From the NCBI GenBank assembly GCA_965240325.2, contig OZ251242.1, positions 1,364,001 to 1,428,000 of the forward strand: DNA of 64,000 bases, given 5' to 3'. The DNA is from Rebecca billardiae RCC1528 (lineage: Eukaryota > Haptophyta). Positions 21,110-31,951 of the stretch are shown here, piece by piece. Position 1 is the first letter of the stretch. The number at the start of each line of letters is the position of its first letter. Made by a program: the position numbers and the translations under genes. Below the pieces are notes generated by a model, which saw nothing but the letters and a program-made list of their open reading frames with translations, was not told the origin of the DNA and searched no databases.

Positions 21110-23311
21110 ATGCTGCCGCTCGCGCGACGCGCGGCTGCGGCGCGACCGTGCGCGCGCGCGTGGCTCTCGAGCGCGGCGCGCACCGGCCTCGCCGACCCGC
21201 CGACGCTGCGCCGCCTCGGCGACGCCGCGCTCCGCGCCTTCAACGCCGTGGGCGTGCGCGTGCAGCCGGACGGCTCGGGCCTGTCCGCCGTGCAGCGCGC
21301 GTGCTGGCCGCCGATGGCGCGCGGCGAGAGCGCGTTCGTCACGGCGCCGACGGGGACGGGCAAGACCGTGCTCGCCGTCGTGCGCGCCACCATCGTCGCC
21401 GCGCACAAGGCGGGCTCCGACCGCCGCCAGCGCGAGCGCGCGATGACCAAGCGCGCAGGCCTGCTCGCCGAGCCGCGCTCGATCGTGATCGCGCCCACGC
21501 GCGAGCTGGCGCTGCAGCAGCTCGCCGTCGCGCAGCTGATCGCGGAGGCGTGCCCGCCCGACGCCCGGCCCACGCTCGCGCTCCTCGCCGGCGGCGAGAA
21601 GCACACGCACCAGCGCCAGGCGCTCGAGGCCGCACCGCCAGACCTGGTGATCGGCACGCCGGGCCGCGTGCTCATGCACTGCGCGCAGCGCCACCTCGGG
21701 CTGTGGCGCGTGCGCTGCCTGGTGCTCGACGAGGCGGACGCGCTGCTGGACAAGGTGGGCGCGGGGTACTGGGTCGAGGTGCGCCAGCTCGTCGAGCTCC
21801 TCGCCGCCTCGCCCGCCAGCCGACGCGCCGCGCGCGCGCGCGCCAAGCGTGACACGGCGCTCGCCGCCGCGCAGCCGCAGCCGCAGCCGCAGCCGCAGCC
21901 GCAGCCGCAGCCGCTGGGCGGGGAGACGGCGGCGAGCGCGACGGCCGCGCAGGGCGACGGCGCGGCGCAGGCCGACGCTCACGACGACGAGTACGCGAAC
22001 GACGATGACGACGCGCCCGACGAGTACGCCGACGACGCCGACGCCGACGTCGGCGCCTGCCCTGTGGGCGGCGCTCCCGAGCGACGGCTGCGGCGCGGGC
22101 CCCAGCACTTGCTCGTGGGCGCGACTGCGCCGGCCGCGGTGCTGGAGGCGGCGCGCGTGCTCGTGCCGGGGCTCGTCGTGCCCGGCGTGGACGTTGCGCG
22201 CGGCGCGCCGGGCGGCGCGCCGCCCACGCCCACGCCGAGTGGCGCGGAGCACGTGGCGCCGGCGGCGGGCGCGCCCAGCCCAGAGCTGGACGCCGCCGCG
22301 GTCGGCGGCGGCGGCGGTGGCGGCACCGCCGCTGCCGCCGCCGCGGCCGGTGGTGCGGCGGCGTCCCCGCTGCCGCCGACGCTGCGGCACGAGTGGGTGT
22401 TCTTGCTGCGCAAGGGCGACTCGAAGCTCGCCGCGCTGCACAAGCGCGTCTTCCCCGACGCCCCGCCGCTCCTCGTCTTCACCGGCTCGATGCGAAGTTG
22501 CATGGCGGTGTGGCGCTCGCTGTATGAGCGCGGCATCGAGGCGGTGCGGATCCACGGCGGGATGGAGCCGGAGGAGCGGGACGCGGCGCTGGCGGAGGTG
22601 CGGGCGGGGCGCGCGCGGGTGCTGGTGAGCACCGAGGTGGCGATGCGCGGGATCGACCTCCCCAACGTCCGCCGTGTCATCAACTTCGACCTGCCCGCCT
22701 CCGCCGTCTCGTTCGTGCACCGCGCCGGCCGCACCGCGCGCGCCGGCAGGCCGGGCACGGCCGTGCACTTCGTGGCGACGCGCTCCGAGTCGGCGCTCAC
22801 GCGCAGGCTGCGCGACCCGGTGCAGCTCGCGCGGATGCTCGAGCGGGGCGAAGGCCCGCCGGTGCCCGACGACGACTCGGACGATCGCGACGACGACAAG
22901 GCCGAGGCGGACGTCGGGCGGCGCGGCGACGCGCGGCGGCGGCGCGGCGACGGCGCGCGCCAAGCCGCGGCGCCGCGCGCGCGCCGGCTCGCCGGCGGCA
23001 GCAGCGGCGGCGACTACGCGCGCCGGGGTGAGGCGGGGCGCGGCTTGACGCGGCTGCGCGCCGCACCGCCGCGTGCCGCCTCGTCGCAGGACGGGCAGCG
23101 CTACCTGCGCGGGCGCGCGACGCCGCGGCTGCGCCAGCCTCGCGCGCGCGACGGCGGCGCGCGCGGGCGCGCGCGCACGCCCGTCGAGGCGGAGTACGAG
23201 GAGGTCGCTCGCTACGTGGAGATCAGCGGGAAGACGGGCCAGCCGTTCGAGCGCGTCGAGCGCCGCCGCCGCGGCGACGTAGCCTCGTGGAGGGCGGAGC
23301 GGCGCCGGTGA
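21110..23311 (+). CDS. DEAD-box RNA helicase, probably organellar
   Basis: ATP-dependent RNA helicase, 733 residues, intronless. Motifs in order: Walker A APTGTGKT (about 21343), APTRELA (Ia), a GG and TPGR (Ib), DEAD (codons 21728-21739), a weak motif III (VGAT in place of SAT), [10 protein letters not shown] (IV), [12 protein letters not shown] (V) and [10 protein letters not shown] (VI). ATG at 21110 replaces a TTG four codons upstream. The first 30 residues, [19 protein letters not shown] and on, are Arg/Ala-rich without acidic residues, as in mitochondrial or plastid transit peptides. Odd: about 200 low-complexity residues (Gln-Pro repeat, Asp-rich, Gly-rich) are inserted between DEAD and motif III. 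The Arg/Gly-rich tail may bind RNA. Subfamily not assigned. Confidence 0.88.
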   Translation: MLPLARRAAAARPCARAWLSSAARTGLADPPTLRRLGDAALRAFNAVGVRVQPDGSGLSAVQRACWPPMARGESAFVTAPTGTGKTVLAVVRATIVAAHKAGSDRRQRERAMTKRAGLLAEPRSIVIAPTRELALQQLAVAQLIAEACPPDARPTLALLAGGEKHTHQRQALEAAPPDLVIGTPGRVLMHCAQRHLGLWRVRCLVLDEADALLDKVGAGYWVEVRQLVELLAASPASRRAARARAKRDTALAAAQPQPQPQPQPQPQPLGGETAASATAAQGDGAAQADAHDDEYANDDDDAPDEYADDADADVGACPVGGAPERRLRRGPQHLLVGATAPAAVLEAARVLVPGLVVPGVDVARGAPGGAPPTPTPSGAEHVAPAAGAPSPELDAAAVGGGGGGGTAAAAAAAGGAAASPLPPTLRHEWVFLLRKGDSKLAALHKRVFPDAPPLLVFTGSMRSCMAVWRSLYERGIEAVRIHGGMEPEERDAALAEVRAGRARVLVSTEVAMRGIDLPNVRRVINFDLPASAVSFVHRAGRTARAGRPGTAVHFVATRSESALTRRLRDPVQLARMLERGEGPPVPDDDSDDRDDDKAEADVGRRGDARRRRGDGARQAAAPRARRLAGGSSGGDYARRGEAGRGLTRLRAAPPRAASSQDGQRYLRGRATPRLRQPRARDGGARGRARTPVEAEYEEVARYVEISGKTGQPFERVERRRRGDVASWRAERRR
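21871..21914 (+). repeat. CAGCCG hexamer repeat (Gln-Pro) in the DEAD-box gene
   Basis: About seven tandem CAGCCG units encode a Gln-Pro ladder in the insertion between helicase motifs II and III. Confidence 0.85.
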
Positions 23312-23917
23312 TCAGGCCGGGCCGGGCCAGGCCCATGGACTAGATGGACGGTACTCATCATTACATGCGCAGCAAGGCTGATATTGCCCAACACGAAAAA
23401 GTACGCACGGCGAGGAGCGCTGATCCTGGTGTTTGTCTCTGCTGCTCGATCTGCTGCTACAGCTTGCTGACTCTGACGCCTGCCCGTTGCATACCACGTC
23501 GTTAATATATACTTTATTACAAATACGACGACGTATATACTTATTCTTAAATCATAGAATTAGTAAGAGCCACTGAGCCACTCTGCACTCACGTCAATGT
23601 ATTCAGTCTCATGATTCAGGCTCCTTCAGAGTTCAGGGCGGCTTGATCAGGCTATATCATCCGCCGCATTAAATTGGTGCGACGAAATCGTCTGACAGGA
23701 CGGTCTGAGATCGCGCGGGTGGTAGCCTGTTGTTGGCGTAAGTTTTCGTCGTATTTCGTCTGAAGTTAATGAACTCATCATCGTCGGACGTCGGCAGTCG
23801 GCTCATCGCTGCCCCTCGGCCTCGAGCGACGGTGCGTGTGCTGCTCGCCGGTTCACGGTTGCTTGCCATACGTGCGCGCACCGAAAGGGTTACTCGCCGT
23901 CGTCGCCGTCGGCAAAG
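23312..23917. other. Intergenic, AT-richer
   Basis: Between the helicase stop and the next gene; AT-rich near 23500-23560. Holds one small minus-strand frame (23669-23869), listed separately. Confidence 0.5.
23669..23869 (-). CDS. Possible small protein, 66 aa
   Basis: ATG at 23869 opens a 66-residue minus-strand frame with varied composition (SDDDEFINFRRNTTKTYANN) unlike the Arg/Ala shadows common here. It diverges from the gene at 23918 by 48 bp. I recognise no family. It could equally be the 5' UTR or promoter of the neighbour. Confidence 0.2.
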   Translation of the reverse strand: MASNREPASSTRTVARGRGAAMSRLPTSDDDEFINFRRNTTKTYANNRLPPARSQTVLSDDFVAPI

Positions 23918-25094
23918 ATGATGCCACTCGTCGTGCCCTTCATGCTCGCTCTGTCCTCAGAATTGCCCGAAGTCCCCTGCGTGCTCACTGACCTCCGCGA
24001 GCCGCTCGTGTGCGGCTCCGCTGTCACGGGCGGCGCCACGCGCGAGGAGGGCTTTGCCTACCACAAGATCACGCTCGCGTCACCGACGTTGGTCACCATC
24101 CGCCCGGTCCACGGTGGAGGCTGGAGCACGCCTTACGCCGCTCTCTACGACACGTGTCCGACCCGTACCCTCGCGGCTATCGGCCATATCGCCGCCTATA
24201 TGTGGGAAGACTCCCGTGACGTCGACGGCCCCGGTCCAATCACGTATCAGCTCAGCGAGGGCGACAGCTATGTCGCCGTCACGTCGTACCACAAGTACAT
24301 GTTCGAGATGTCGTGTTCGACCGTGTCTCCACCGCCGCACCAGGTCCCCCCGCCGCCCCCGCCGCCATCGGCAGAGCAGCTCGTATCGCCACCGCCACCG
24401 CCGAAGATTTGTTTGGCCGCGGCAGCTGCCTCCACTGTCCAATGCGGTGAGTCCATCACAGTCCACGTCGAAGAGGGGGAGTGGGAGGATGAGCCCAAAG
24501 AGCACCCGCTTCTCAAGATCGTGCCGAGCGCTGACGCTGCCAAGGTCCAGCTGGACCTTTGCGGCGCAGAGGACCGCGACTTGGCCAAGCTCTACGTACT
24601 CGACCACGGCTCGTGCCCCGACACCGGCCCGCAACTGTCCTGGCCGGATCGCGACGCCGCCGATCGCGAGTGCCTCTACGAGGTGCGTGCAGGCGCGACG
24701 ACAGAATCAGCGCCCGCGAGTACACCACGCGGCTCACGCGCGACCGCCCCCCGACCCCGTGCAGATGTGGGTGAACGGCGCTGCAGAAGTGTACGCGTCG
24801 CTGGTCGGCCCAAGTGCAGTGCCTCTTAATTACCGGCGCTCGTATCCTTTTGAGGACGTGGACACGACCTTTGATGTGCAAGTGACTTGTCTCGAGTCAT
24901 CGCGGCTGTCGGCAGAGGCTTCGCGCGCCGGTGCTCGTGGCGCAGGTGCCCGCGCCCGCCAGGCGTCTGTGGGCACAGTGACTGTTGGCGTCGTGGCTGT
25001 GGCTGCTATGCTTGCTGCAGGCCTTGTCGCCGCCACCCGACGTGCTCGTGCCTACCTCGCCCCGTCGACGACGGCGCGAGCGGACCTGCTCTGA
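23918..25094 (+). CDS. Predicted type I surface protein with two Cys-rich domains
   Basis: Two exons, 23918-24682 and 24765-25094, joined in phase 0 (intron GTGCGT...GCAG, 82 bp), 364 residues. ATG at 23918. The N-terminus (MMPLVVPFMLALSSELP) may be a short signal peptide. Two domains of similar layout follow, separated by a Pro-rich hinge (PPPPPPP, residues about 145-165). Each starts with a Cys-Gly pair (LVCGSAVTGG; VQCGESITV), has a Leu-Tyr or Leu-Asp strand followed by CP (LYDTCPTRT; LDHGSCPDTG) and ends near a Cys. A C-terminal membrane helix (TVGVVAVAAMLAAGLVAAT) is followed by Arg. The layout resembles PPC-like extracellular beta-sandwich domains, which is inference. Likely outside the cell or in an endomembrane; function unknown. 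Confidence 0.65.
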
Positions 25095-26288
25095 CGGAGA
25101 CTCTGAGTCTCATCGTTGGGCTCGATCATCCATGCCAGTGGATGACGGCGGGCTTCACCGTGATTGATCGGATCAAGCCGGGCCCGTCTGACAGACGGCG
25201 TGAGAGACGGGCGCCGAACCGCCTGGCCGCACAGTCACAGTGTGCTGCCGCCGTAGTACCGCCTAGTTATTTATACGCCATAGCTACGGCGTCATGGCGT
25301 CAAGACGGGGCGGGCCGCCGACTGGCTTCGTCCCGGATGCGCGCGGATGCGCGCACCTCATTCCCGGTAAGAAAGTGCCGCCGTGGCGGGCCGCGCGTCC
25401 CGGCGTCCGCGACTCGGGAGTCGGGCGCGTCCGCCGTGGCGCCTGTTATTACAGGCAATATTAATGATCGCGGGCGGCGCAATATAAGAAGTCAGCAGAC
25501 GAGATCTACTCACGGCTAGTCTCGGTTCATCTTAGCCGTTCGGTACTCCCGAGCAGTAGCGCCTACGGAGTCTCAGTTTCTTTATATATATTCTTAGCTA
25601 GGTCCGCCCGCCGCGCTAAGGGCGCGGCCGCGGGGCGGCGCAGCGGAAGGGCAGTGGGCGAGGCCCCCGGCCCCGCTGCCAGTCTTTAAAGAAAATTTTG
25701 GGCCATTTTGGAGCAAATCTGGCTGCCATTATGACTATATTCATGATGTTGCAGCATGGATGCTGCGGTGCACTGGCCAGGAGTCAGTCATCAGGAGACT
25801 CAGTCGGGACTTGGCCTGTACCGTCGTAGTCGGGCCGCGCCGTGGCCGCGCGCCCTCGTCCCACTGGCACTGCGCCTCGGGCCCTCGGCAGACCACTGAC
25901 ACTCATCGGCCGCGGCCGGGCGACGTAGTCCCGGTTTCTTATAGTAGTGTGACTATGCCGTAGCTATTAGCGAACCCGCAGCCTAAATCGCTATACTATA
26001 TTTCTCAGTTTCTAGGCCAGAGGCACGGATACGCACGGATAGCAAGCCCCAGCCAGTAGTTCATCCGTTAACGTGACAGCTCTCCTTATTGCCCGCGATT
26101 GCCTGTTAATGACGCATGTATGATAAAATGTAGTATGAGTATGACGACTCTGATCGTTATACTGATGAATATGATATCAGAGTAATACTAATAATCGAGT
26201 AGGCAGTAGCTAGCAGCCGCTAATGACGCACTACGGTCAATAAGTACGACGCCATGACTCAATTCTGGGAGCACTCAATATATCATCA
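25095..26288. other. Intergenic, no gene seen
   Basis: 1.2 kb of mixed composition between the surface protein and the cyclin's 3' end. AT-rich at 25440-25600 and 26090-26200. No convincing frame. A short inverted repeat CGACTC/GAGTCG lies near 25410-25430. Confidence 0.5.
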
Positions 26289-27386
26289 TCAGCGGAAGGC
26301 GGCGGTCACTCGCCCGACGACGGGCAGAGTCGCCCGTGCGGCAGCGAGTGCCTGCGCGAGCGAGCCGCCGTGCTGTGCCCACGGGCACGACCGGCCGCTG
26401 ACACTCTTCGCTGCCGCCGGCGCGGCACGTGGCCGTGCGCGGTCGCCGGCGGCTGCGACGGTGCTGCTGTCGCTCACACGCTGTCCTGCTGGGGCACGGA
26501 GCGAGGTGAACTGGGTGACGCGCATGCGCTCGACAAAGGTGGGTGGTTTTGGCGCCAAGGCGTCGACGCTCTTGGACGTGGCGCCTGCGACACCGGCAGC
26601 CGCGTGGCTACTACGGCTGCGACTGCGCTGCCGAGCGTGGCCACTGCCGCCGCCGCTGCTGCTGCCGTTGCTGCTGCTGCTGCTGCTGCTGCTGCCGGTG
26701 CTGCTGCCGCCGCTGATGTGGCTGCGCGTGTGGTCGGCGGCGTGCACACTGCGCGCGCCGCGCACGCGGCCGAAAAGGCTGCCCACGGGCTGCGTCGCGC
26801 CGGTGGGCTTGGGGCCCGAACTCACGAGCGGCTGTGTGACAGCGCCCGCCGGCAGGACGGTCGCATGCATGCGCGCCATGTGCGCGAGCAGCGCGAGCGC
26901 GGTGTCGCCGCCGAGCTCCTCCCATCTCGTGTCGTGGATGAGGAACGCGAAGGTATCGAACTCGTCCGGATCGACGCTCATGGCCGACATGTCGAGCAGC
27001 GCGCCCCACGTGGCCAGCTCCGCGCGGCGGAGCAGGACCGGGTCGATGAGCGCCGCGTCGGCGACGAGCGCGAGCATGTTGCTGTAGCTGCGGTCGTTGC
27101 AGTACTTGTCGGCGAGGGTGACGCACGTGGCGAAATGGAGCGGGGCATGCACCGCGAAGTGCCGGGCTGGCTCGCTCCCGCATGAGCCCTCGTCCGCGCT
27201 CGCGAGGAGGCGGCCGAGGTACACGCAGGCGACGACGAGCGACTGCGGCTTGACGCCGGCGGTCCAGCGCATGTCGGTCGGCACGCCGTTGGAGCTGATG
27301 GCAGCGACAAGTTGGCGCACACGCTTCTGCACGCTCGGCGCCACGTCCGCGAAGGTGCGCGTCCGCGGGATGTCGTGCAGGTGCAT
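26289..27386 (-). CDS. PHO80/P-type cyclin-like protein
   Basis: Predicted CDK-binding cyclin, 365 residues, intronless, ATG at 27386. The cyclin box is residues about 20-150: SLVVACVYLGRLLAS, then HFATCVTLADKYCNDRSYSN, the most diagnostic block of the PHO80/cyclin-U group, then ALIDPVLLRRAELATWGALL. The C-terminal half is low-complexity: a Ser/Gly run encoded by AGC/GGC codons (26650-26710), basic RQRSRSRS, then Ala-rich. PHO80-type cyclins act in phosphate sensing in yeast and in cell division in plants and protists; which applies here cannot be told. Divergent from the hybrid histidine kinase. Confidence 0.75.
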   Translation of the reverse strand: MHLHDIPRTRTFADVAPSVQKRVRQLVAAISSNGVPTDMRWTAGVKPQSLVVACVYLGRLLASADEGSCGSEPARHFAVHAPLHFATCVTLADKYCNDRSYSNMLALVADAALIDPVLLRRAELATWGALLDMSAMSVDPDEFDTFAFLIHDTRWEELGGDTALALLAHMARMHATVLPAGAVTQPLVSSGPKPTGATQPVGSLFGRVRGARSVHAADHTRSHISGGSSTGSSSSSSSSNGSSSGGGSGHARQRSRSRSSHAAAGVAGATSKSVDALAPKPPTFVERMRVTQFTSLRAPAGQRVSDSSTVAAAGDRARPRAAPAAAKSVSGRSCPWAQHGGSLAQALAAARATLPVVGRVTAAFR

Positions 27387-28041
27387 CGTGGGAAGGTTCG
27401 CTTGCTGGTTTCACGGTGAGGGTGGTGCACGAAGGACGGAGTTGACGTGACGCGCGCAAGTTAGCCAAGTTTGTACACTCCGCAACTCTTCCCAATATTT
27501 TTTCGCGCGCGAGGCGTTGTCATTGATCATAGGAACCGATGAGCGAGTTGGTTGACGTGTCTATGACTATGGGTGGCATCTTTCGCCGATCGGCCGATGG
27601 AGATGTTGATCTCAGGGCGAACTTGGGTATGGTACAAATATTGCGGTTCGAGGTTCAGGGTGAATCGTATTCATCGGTTCAGTGTGCACATCCTCCCGCC
27701 TTTATTTTTCAATTGTGAGCGCACACACTGAACCGATGCCAACAGACCAGGCTGACGCCTACCCATTAATTAGCAAATCGTCAATATCATCATCCAACAT
27801 CTCGTGGTGATCTTCGCAGACAGATGTAAATCTGAAAATCTCCCTTGGGGAGTTGGAGGCGAGCGCCGCACAACCCTCAAGAGATTCCTTCATTAAGTGA
27901 GCCAATCATGCGGGTAGATGTACGAATACAGCATAATAAAAACGCCTCGCGCGCGAACATTCGGATGCGGTTTACCGTCAACACACTCTCAAATTCCCAC
28001 GAGGCCCGAGCGCCGGCCGAGCCACGCACCCACACCGAGTC
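27387..28041. promoter_or_regulatory. Divergent upstream region, cyclin / histidine kinase
   Basis: 655 bp, clearly AT-richer than the genes. Contains three copies of GAACCGATG (27533-27541 and 27730-27738 on plus; 27672-27680 on minus), two of them forming the stem listed below. Shared regulation of the two genes is inference. Confidence 0.45.
27672..27738. promoter_or_regulatory. Stem-loop with 15-bp perfect arms
   Basis: CATCGGTTCAGTGTG at 27672-27686 is the exact reverse complement of 27724-27738, with a 37-base pyrimidine-rich loop. It may be a paired transcription-factor site or an RNA stem if transcribed. Confidence 0.6.
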
Positions 28042-30045
28042 ATGGGCGACGCCCCGCACGCGGGCGACGCCAGCCTGCCCATAGGCGGTGTGCTACGCCA
28101 CATCTGCCACGACCTACGCTCGCCGCTCATCGCTGCGCTCAGCTCGCTCCGATCTTTCGCGGACGTCGACCAGAACGCGCCGCTCTCGTCGGCGCAGGTG
28201 CAGTCGCGCATCGCGACGGCGCTGGCTGCGGCGGAGCTGATGGAGGGGGTCGTGAACAACATGCTCGACTTCGAGGCTCTTCAATCGGGCCGCACCTCCG
28301 TCCACTACGGCTGCCTCCGCCCGTCGCAGGTGATGGGCGGTGTCGGCGAGGCGTTTGCGACGCTCGCGCTGAGCAAAGGCGTCGCCCTGGACGTGGCGCC
28401 GCCGCCGGCGGAGCTGGAGTCGACGGTGCGATCGGCCGACCTCCGCCTGCTGCGCACCTGCCTGCACACCGGCATTGCCAACGCCCTCGCCTTCACGCCC
28501 GAGGGCGGGCGCGTGCGCGTGAGCGTGCGCTCGAGCGCCGACGACCCGGAGACGTTCCTCGTGTGCGTCGAGGACACGGGCGTGGGCGCGGGCGCGGCGC
28601 TGATGGAGCAGCTGCGGCAGGGCGGCGCGTTCAGACACCTCACGCCCGGCCAGCTCGGCGGGCATGGCGGCGCCGGCCTCGGCATCGCCATCGCCCTCCG
28701 CCTCCTGAGCATGCACCGCGGCTCATCGCTCCGGCTGCACTCCGACGGCGAAGGCAAGGGCTTCGCGTTCACCATGGCGGTGCATGCGCCGCTGGTGTGC
28801 AGCAGCGCGCTGGCGGCGCCGCTGGCCGCTTCGGCCTACGAGCGCTTCGCTGCGAAGCGCTCCGTCTCGCTGGGCGCTGAGCCGACCGGCGCAGCCGCGC
28901 TTGGACTGCGCGTGCCCGCGGCCGAGGCCGAGCTGCCCGCCGGGACGGGCGCGCCGGATGAGGAGGCGATCGCAGAGGCGCTGCATGTGCTGCACGTGGA
29001 CGACGACCCGCTGATGCTCCTCACGATGCCCGCCACCGTCTTCGACCCGCTCGGCTGCCTCTGCGAGCAGGCCAGGTGCGGCGCGGACGCGCTCGCGCTC
29101 GTGGCCGAGCGCGCAGTGCCGTACGACGTGATCGTCCTCGACAACCAAATGCCGCAGATGACGGGCGCGGAGGTGGCACGCGCGCTGCGCGCGCGCGGGT
29201 GTGAGAGCCTGCTCGTCGGGCTCACCGCCGACCCGCCCGGCTCCGCCGACCGAGAGGAGTTCGAGGCGTGCCTCGACGTGTGCGCCGACAAGGATACGTT
29301 CGGACTCGAGCGAGTGCGCTCGGTCCTGCGCGCGCGGCGCGCCGCCGGCGCGCGCCAGCCCGCGGCGGTCGCGGAGGCGCCAGCGGCGTCGGAGCCAAGT
29401 GAAGCGCAGCCTGGCCCGACGGCCCGGTCCTTCAGCCTTCGCCTCGTCCCAAACCACGCGGACCTCTTTGTCGAGCTGCCGCCGGTCGGCGCGCCGCCAC
29501 TGGCCACGTCCTGTTCGACATCGGATTCGAGCGCGTCATCGCCGTCGCACACGCCGCAGCAGCGGATGAGCCGGCTCGCCGGGCTGCGCATGCGCTTGGT
29601 CGGCCACGCCGGCGTGCGCGGCGTGAAGCCCACGCTCGGCTCGAAGGGCGATGCGGGCGCGGCAGCCGGCGAGGGCGGGCAGCAGCAGCAGCCGCCGCAC
29701 CGGGGGAGTGAGCTGTGCGAGCCGCCCAGCTGGCGCGTGCCCGGCTCGCAGCCGCCGTCACCGTTTGACCGCCGCAGCGCAGGCGAGGATTTGCTGCCAC
29801 TGGGCAGCCCTGTCTTCTCGAGCCACACGCTCACGTCGGTGCCCACGCTCACGGGCAAGGCCGCGGGCACGTCGCCGCCGCCGCGCAACAAGTGGAAGAC
29901 CGCCAGGTTGGCGCCGCTCGGTCCGCAGGCGCCGTCGGCGGCCGTCGCACAGCGAGTCAGTCTCTCTTTCTTCTGTGACATTAATCCATCGTCATCGATC
30001 CGGTGCCAGGCTGCCAGCCTCGTCAGCACGCGTGCGCCCGAATAA
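28042..30045 (+). CDS. Hybrid histidine kinase with receiver domain, no N-terminal sensor
   Basis: Two-component phosphorelay protein of 667 residues, intronless, ATG at 28042. The dimerisation/phosphoacceptor box HDLRSPL gives His23, almost at the N-terminus, so there is no PAS, GAF or membrane sensor. The ATPase domain has an N box (NALAFTPEGG), G1 (EDTGVG) and G2 (GGAGLGIAIA). A receiver domain follows: VLHVDDDP acidic pocket, phospho-acceptor Asp367 in VLDNQMPQMTG, the LTAD threonine and an ADKDTF lysine. The last 200 residues are Ser/Pro-rich and disordered. It may take its signal from a partner protein or act as an internal relay. Divergent from the PHO80-like cyclin. All catalytic motifs look intact. 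Confidence 0.87.
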   Translation: MGDAPHAGDASLPIGGVLRHICHDLRSPLIAALSSLRSFADVDQNAPLSSAQVQSRIATALAAAELMEGVVNNMLDFEALQSGRTSVHYGCLRPSQVMGGVGEAFATLALSKGVALDVAPPPAELESTVRSADLRLLRTCLHTGIANALAFTPEGGRVRVSVRSSADDPETFLVCVEDTGVGAGAALMEQLRQGGAFRHLTPGQLGGHGGAGLGIAIALRLLSMHRGSSLRLHSDGEGKGFAFTMAVHAPLVCSSALAAPLAASAYERFAAKRSVSLGAEPTGAAALGLRVPAAEAELPAGTGAPDEEAIAEALHVLHVDDDPLMLLTMPATVFDPLGCLCEQARCGADALALVAERAVPYDVIVLDNQMPQMTGAEVARALRARGCESLLVGLTADPPGSADREEFEACLDVCADKDTFGLERVRSVLRARRAAGARQPAAVAEAPAASEPSEAQPGPTARSFSLRLVPNHADLFVELPPVGAPPLATSCSTSDSSASSPSHTPQQRMSRLAGLRMRLVGHAGVRGVKPTLGSKGDAGAAAGEGGQQQQPPHRGSELCEPPSWRVPGSQPPSPFDRRSAGEDLLPLGSPVFSSHTLTSVPTLTGKAAGTSPPPRNKWKTARLAPLGPQAPSAAVAQRVSLSFFCDINPSSSIRCQAASLVSTRAPE

Positions 30046-31951
30046 ATCCGCGTGATGCTGCTAAGTCAATGAGTCGGAGTAAGAGTGAGCGCTCAGAATA
30101 AGTCTAATAATAAGACGAGCGCGGCCTGACGCTGACTCGGACTCGTCGGACTGACTCTGAGCAATCGGCGCCAGCGCCACGGTGCCCATAGTTGGTGCCC
30201 ACCGGCGGCGCGGCCAATCGCCACTACTCCGACTCGCCGGCCAGTCGTCACAGGTCAGCGTGCCGGCGCCTGGGTCGGTCGAACGCGAGTCGCGACCGGC
30301 GCGCGCGACCGAGGCCCGGAGGCCCGAAGCGGCCGTGCCGCGGCGGTGCCGCCGGCCCGCCACTCCAGACTCACTGACTCCGCTGACCGCGCTGGCCACG
30401 GACGCGGTCGCTGCGGCGGCCCCGCCGCCGGGCGGCCACGTGCAGCGCGGCAGTCATCAGCCGGCGGGCGCACTCGCTTCGCAGCGCGGCCGCGCCGCCC
30501 ACGCGGGCCTGGTCGCGCAGACGCGGGCGTCGATCATGATATCTTCGTCAGTCCGCCGCGTTATCAACGGGGGCGTACGTATAGCCCGTCTAGTGGCGTC
30601 GTATACACAGTCGCCTAGACGAGTGTGTAGTTATAGTTACCGAAGTTTATAGGTGCCGCGTCCGACTCCGACTTCCGAGCAATCCGAGGCCGAGCTGACC
30701 GCGCGTGGCCGACGCGCGGGCGACGCGGGGCCCGGGCGCAGGCGGCCCGCCGGCGTCCGCGGCGGAAGCCCACTCGGGCCTCGGCCCCGACGGCACTCGT
30801 CGTCGGCTGGCACCGTGAGTGGCCCTTGGGCCGTGCGCGGCGGAGTCATCCGAACTCGCCGATGCGCTGCGCCACTCCGCACTCCGGTATAACGACTCGA
30901 TCCGACTAAAACTTGCGCGCGCCATATTCTTATTCGTCAGCACGGCCGCCAACGGTCCCGGACGGTCCGGTTGGCATCACTACTCGAGCAGCAGCGTCTC
31001 AGGCTGCGGCACGTAGGCTTGGCATCGTTCACCGTCGTCGTCCCGGTCGTCATCGTCGCCATCGTCGTCGGAGCAGGAGTCATGGAGGTCGAGCAGGAGC
31101 GAGTGCTGCGCACGCCCGCCCTCAGACCCGCGCGGCGCCGTGCCCTCCGCGCGCCGCGCGCAGCTGCGCCGCGCGGCCGCGATGCACAGGCGGCGGCGGC
31201 TGCGCCGCGCGCGGCGCGCGCGTGCGCGCGGTTGGCAGCCGCAGTTTGCCCAGCGGCGGCTGCGCGTCCGGCTCGTCCGCCGCGCATAGCAGCGGCACCG
31301 CCAGCGGCGTGTGCGTCGCGCGCGCCGCCGCCGCCGCGCGACAGCCAAGCGAGCACGGCGCCGTGCAGTGGCGGCACGCCGCCGCCACGCCGCTCGGGTA
31401 CGGGGCTGAGGGCGAGCGGGGCCGCGCCACCGGGCGCGGCGGCGGCGCACAGCGCGAGCCGGGCGCCGAGCAGCACCGCGGCGCGCACGCCGAGGGCGCA
31501 GCGCGCGCCGGCCGATTGAGTCGTCCATTGCGAGTCCGGACTCCGGAGGAGGTCTGCAGCAGAGCTCGGCCCGCGACCCCTGTGTGATTGATGGATATCG
31601 GAAAGCGTATGTCGTTACTGGCACGTTCACTATTCAGTCATTCGTCGGAATTGTTCAAGTCGCCGAGCGAGCCCGTATGTGGGTACTCGCGGGTAGCCTG
31701 ATGTACCGAAAGCTACTACCATCTGCCTAAACGGCAATTGACGATCGGGCTCTGCGGCCGCTTAATGAGATACCCGGTTTCGGCGCGAGAAAGCCCAGGC
31801 CGCCGCCGACCACAAATAGCCAGGCCAGCCTCGTCATTGCTGCGAGGTGGCCGGCGTGACGACGCGCACGCCCCGCACAAGCAGCGCCCCGCACCGTCGC
31901 CGCACGCCCGCGGAGTGCTAGCAGCGCGCAGAGTGCTGCCCGGCCGGCAGG
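30046..31951. other. Gene-poor region, possible minus-strand coding patch
   Basis: No recognised family. The strongest signal is on the minus strand: an acidic ending read from about 31100 to a TAG at 30980 (DSCSDDDGDDDDRDDDGERC), placed after an acceptor-like GTGCGCAG. Upstream frames up to about 31500 include hydrophobic Ala/Leu stretches. I could not join them into a sound gene model. Confidence 0.3.

Noticed and set aside
26254-27087. 277-codon plus frame over the cyclin gene
   Set aside because: Antisense to a clear PHO80-type cyclin box; poly-Leu/Val is the shadow of Ser codons.
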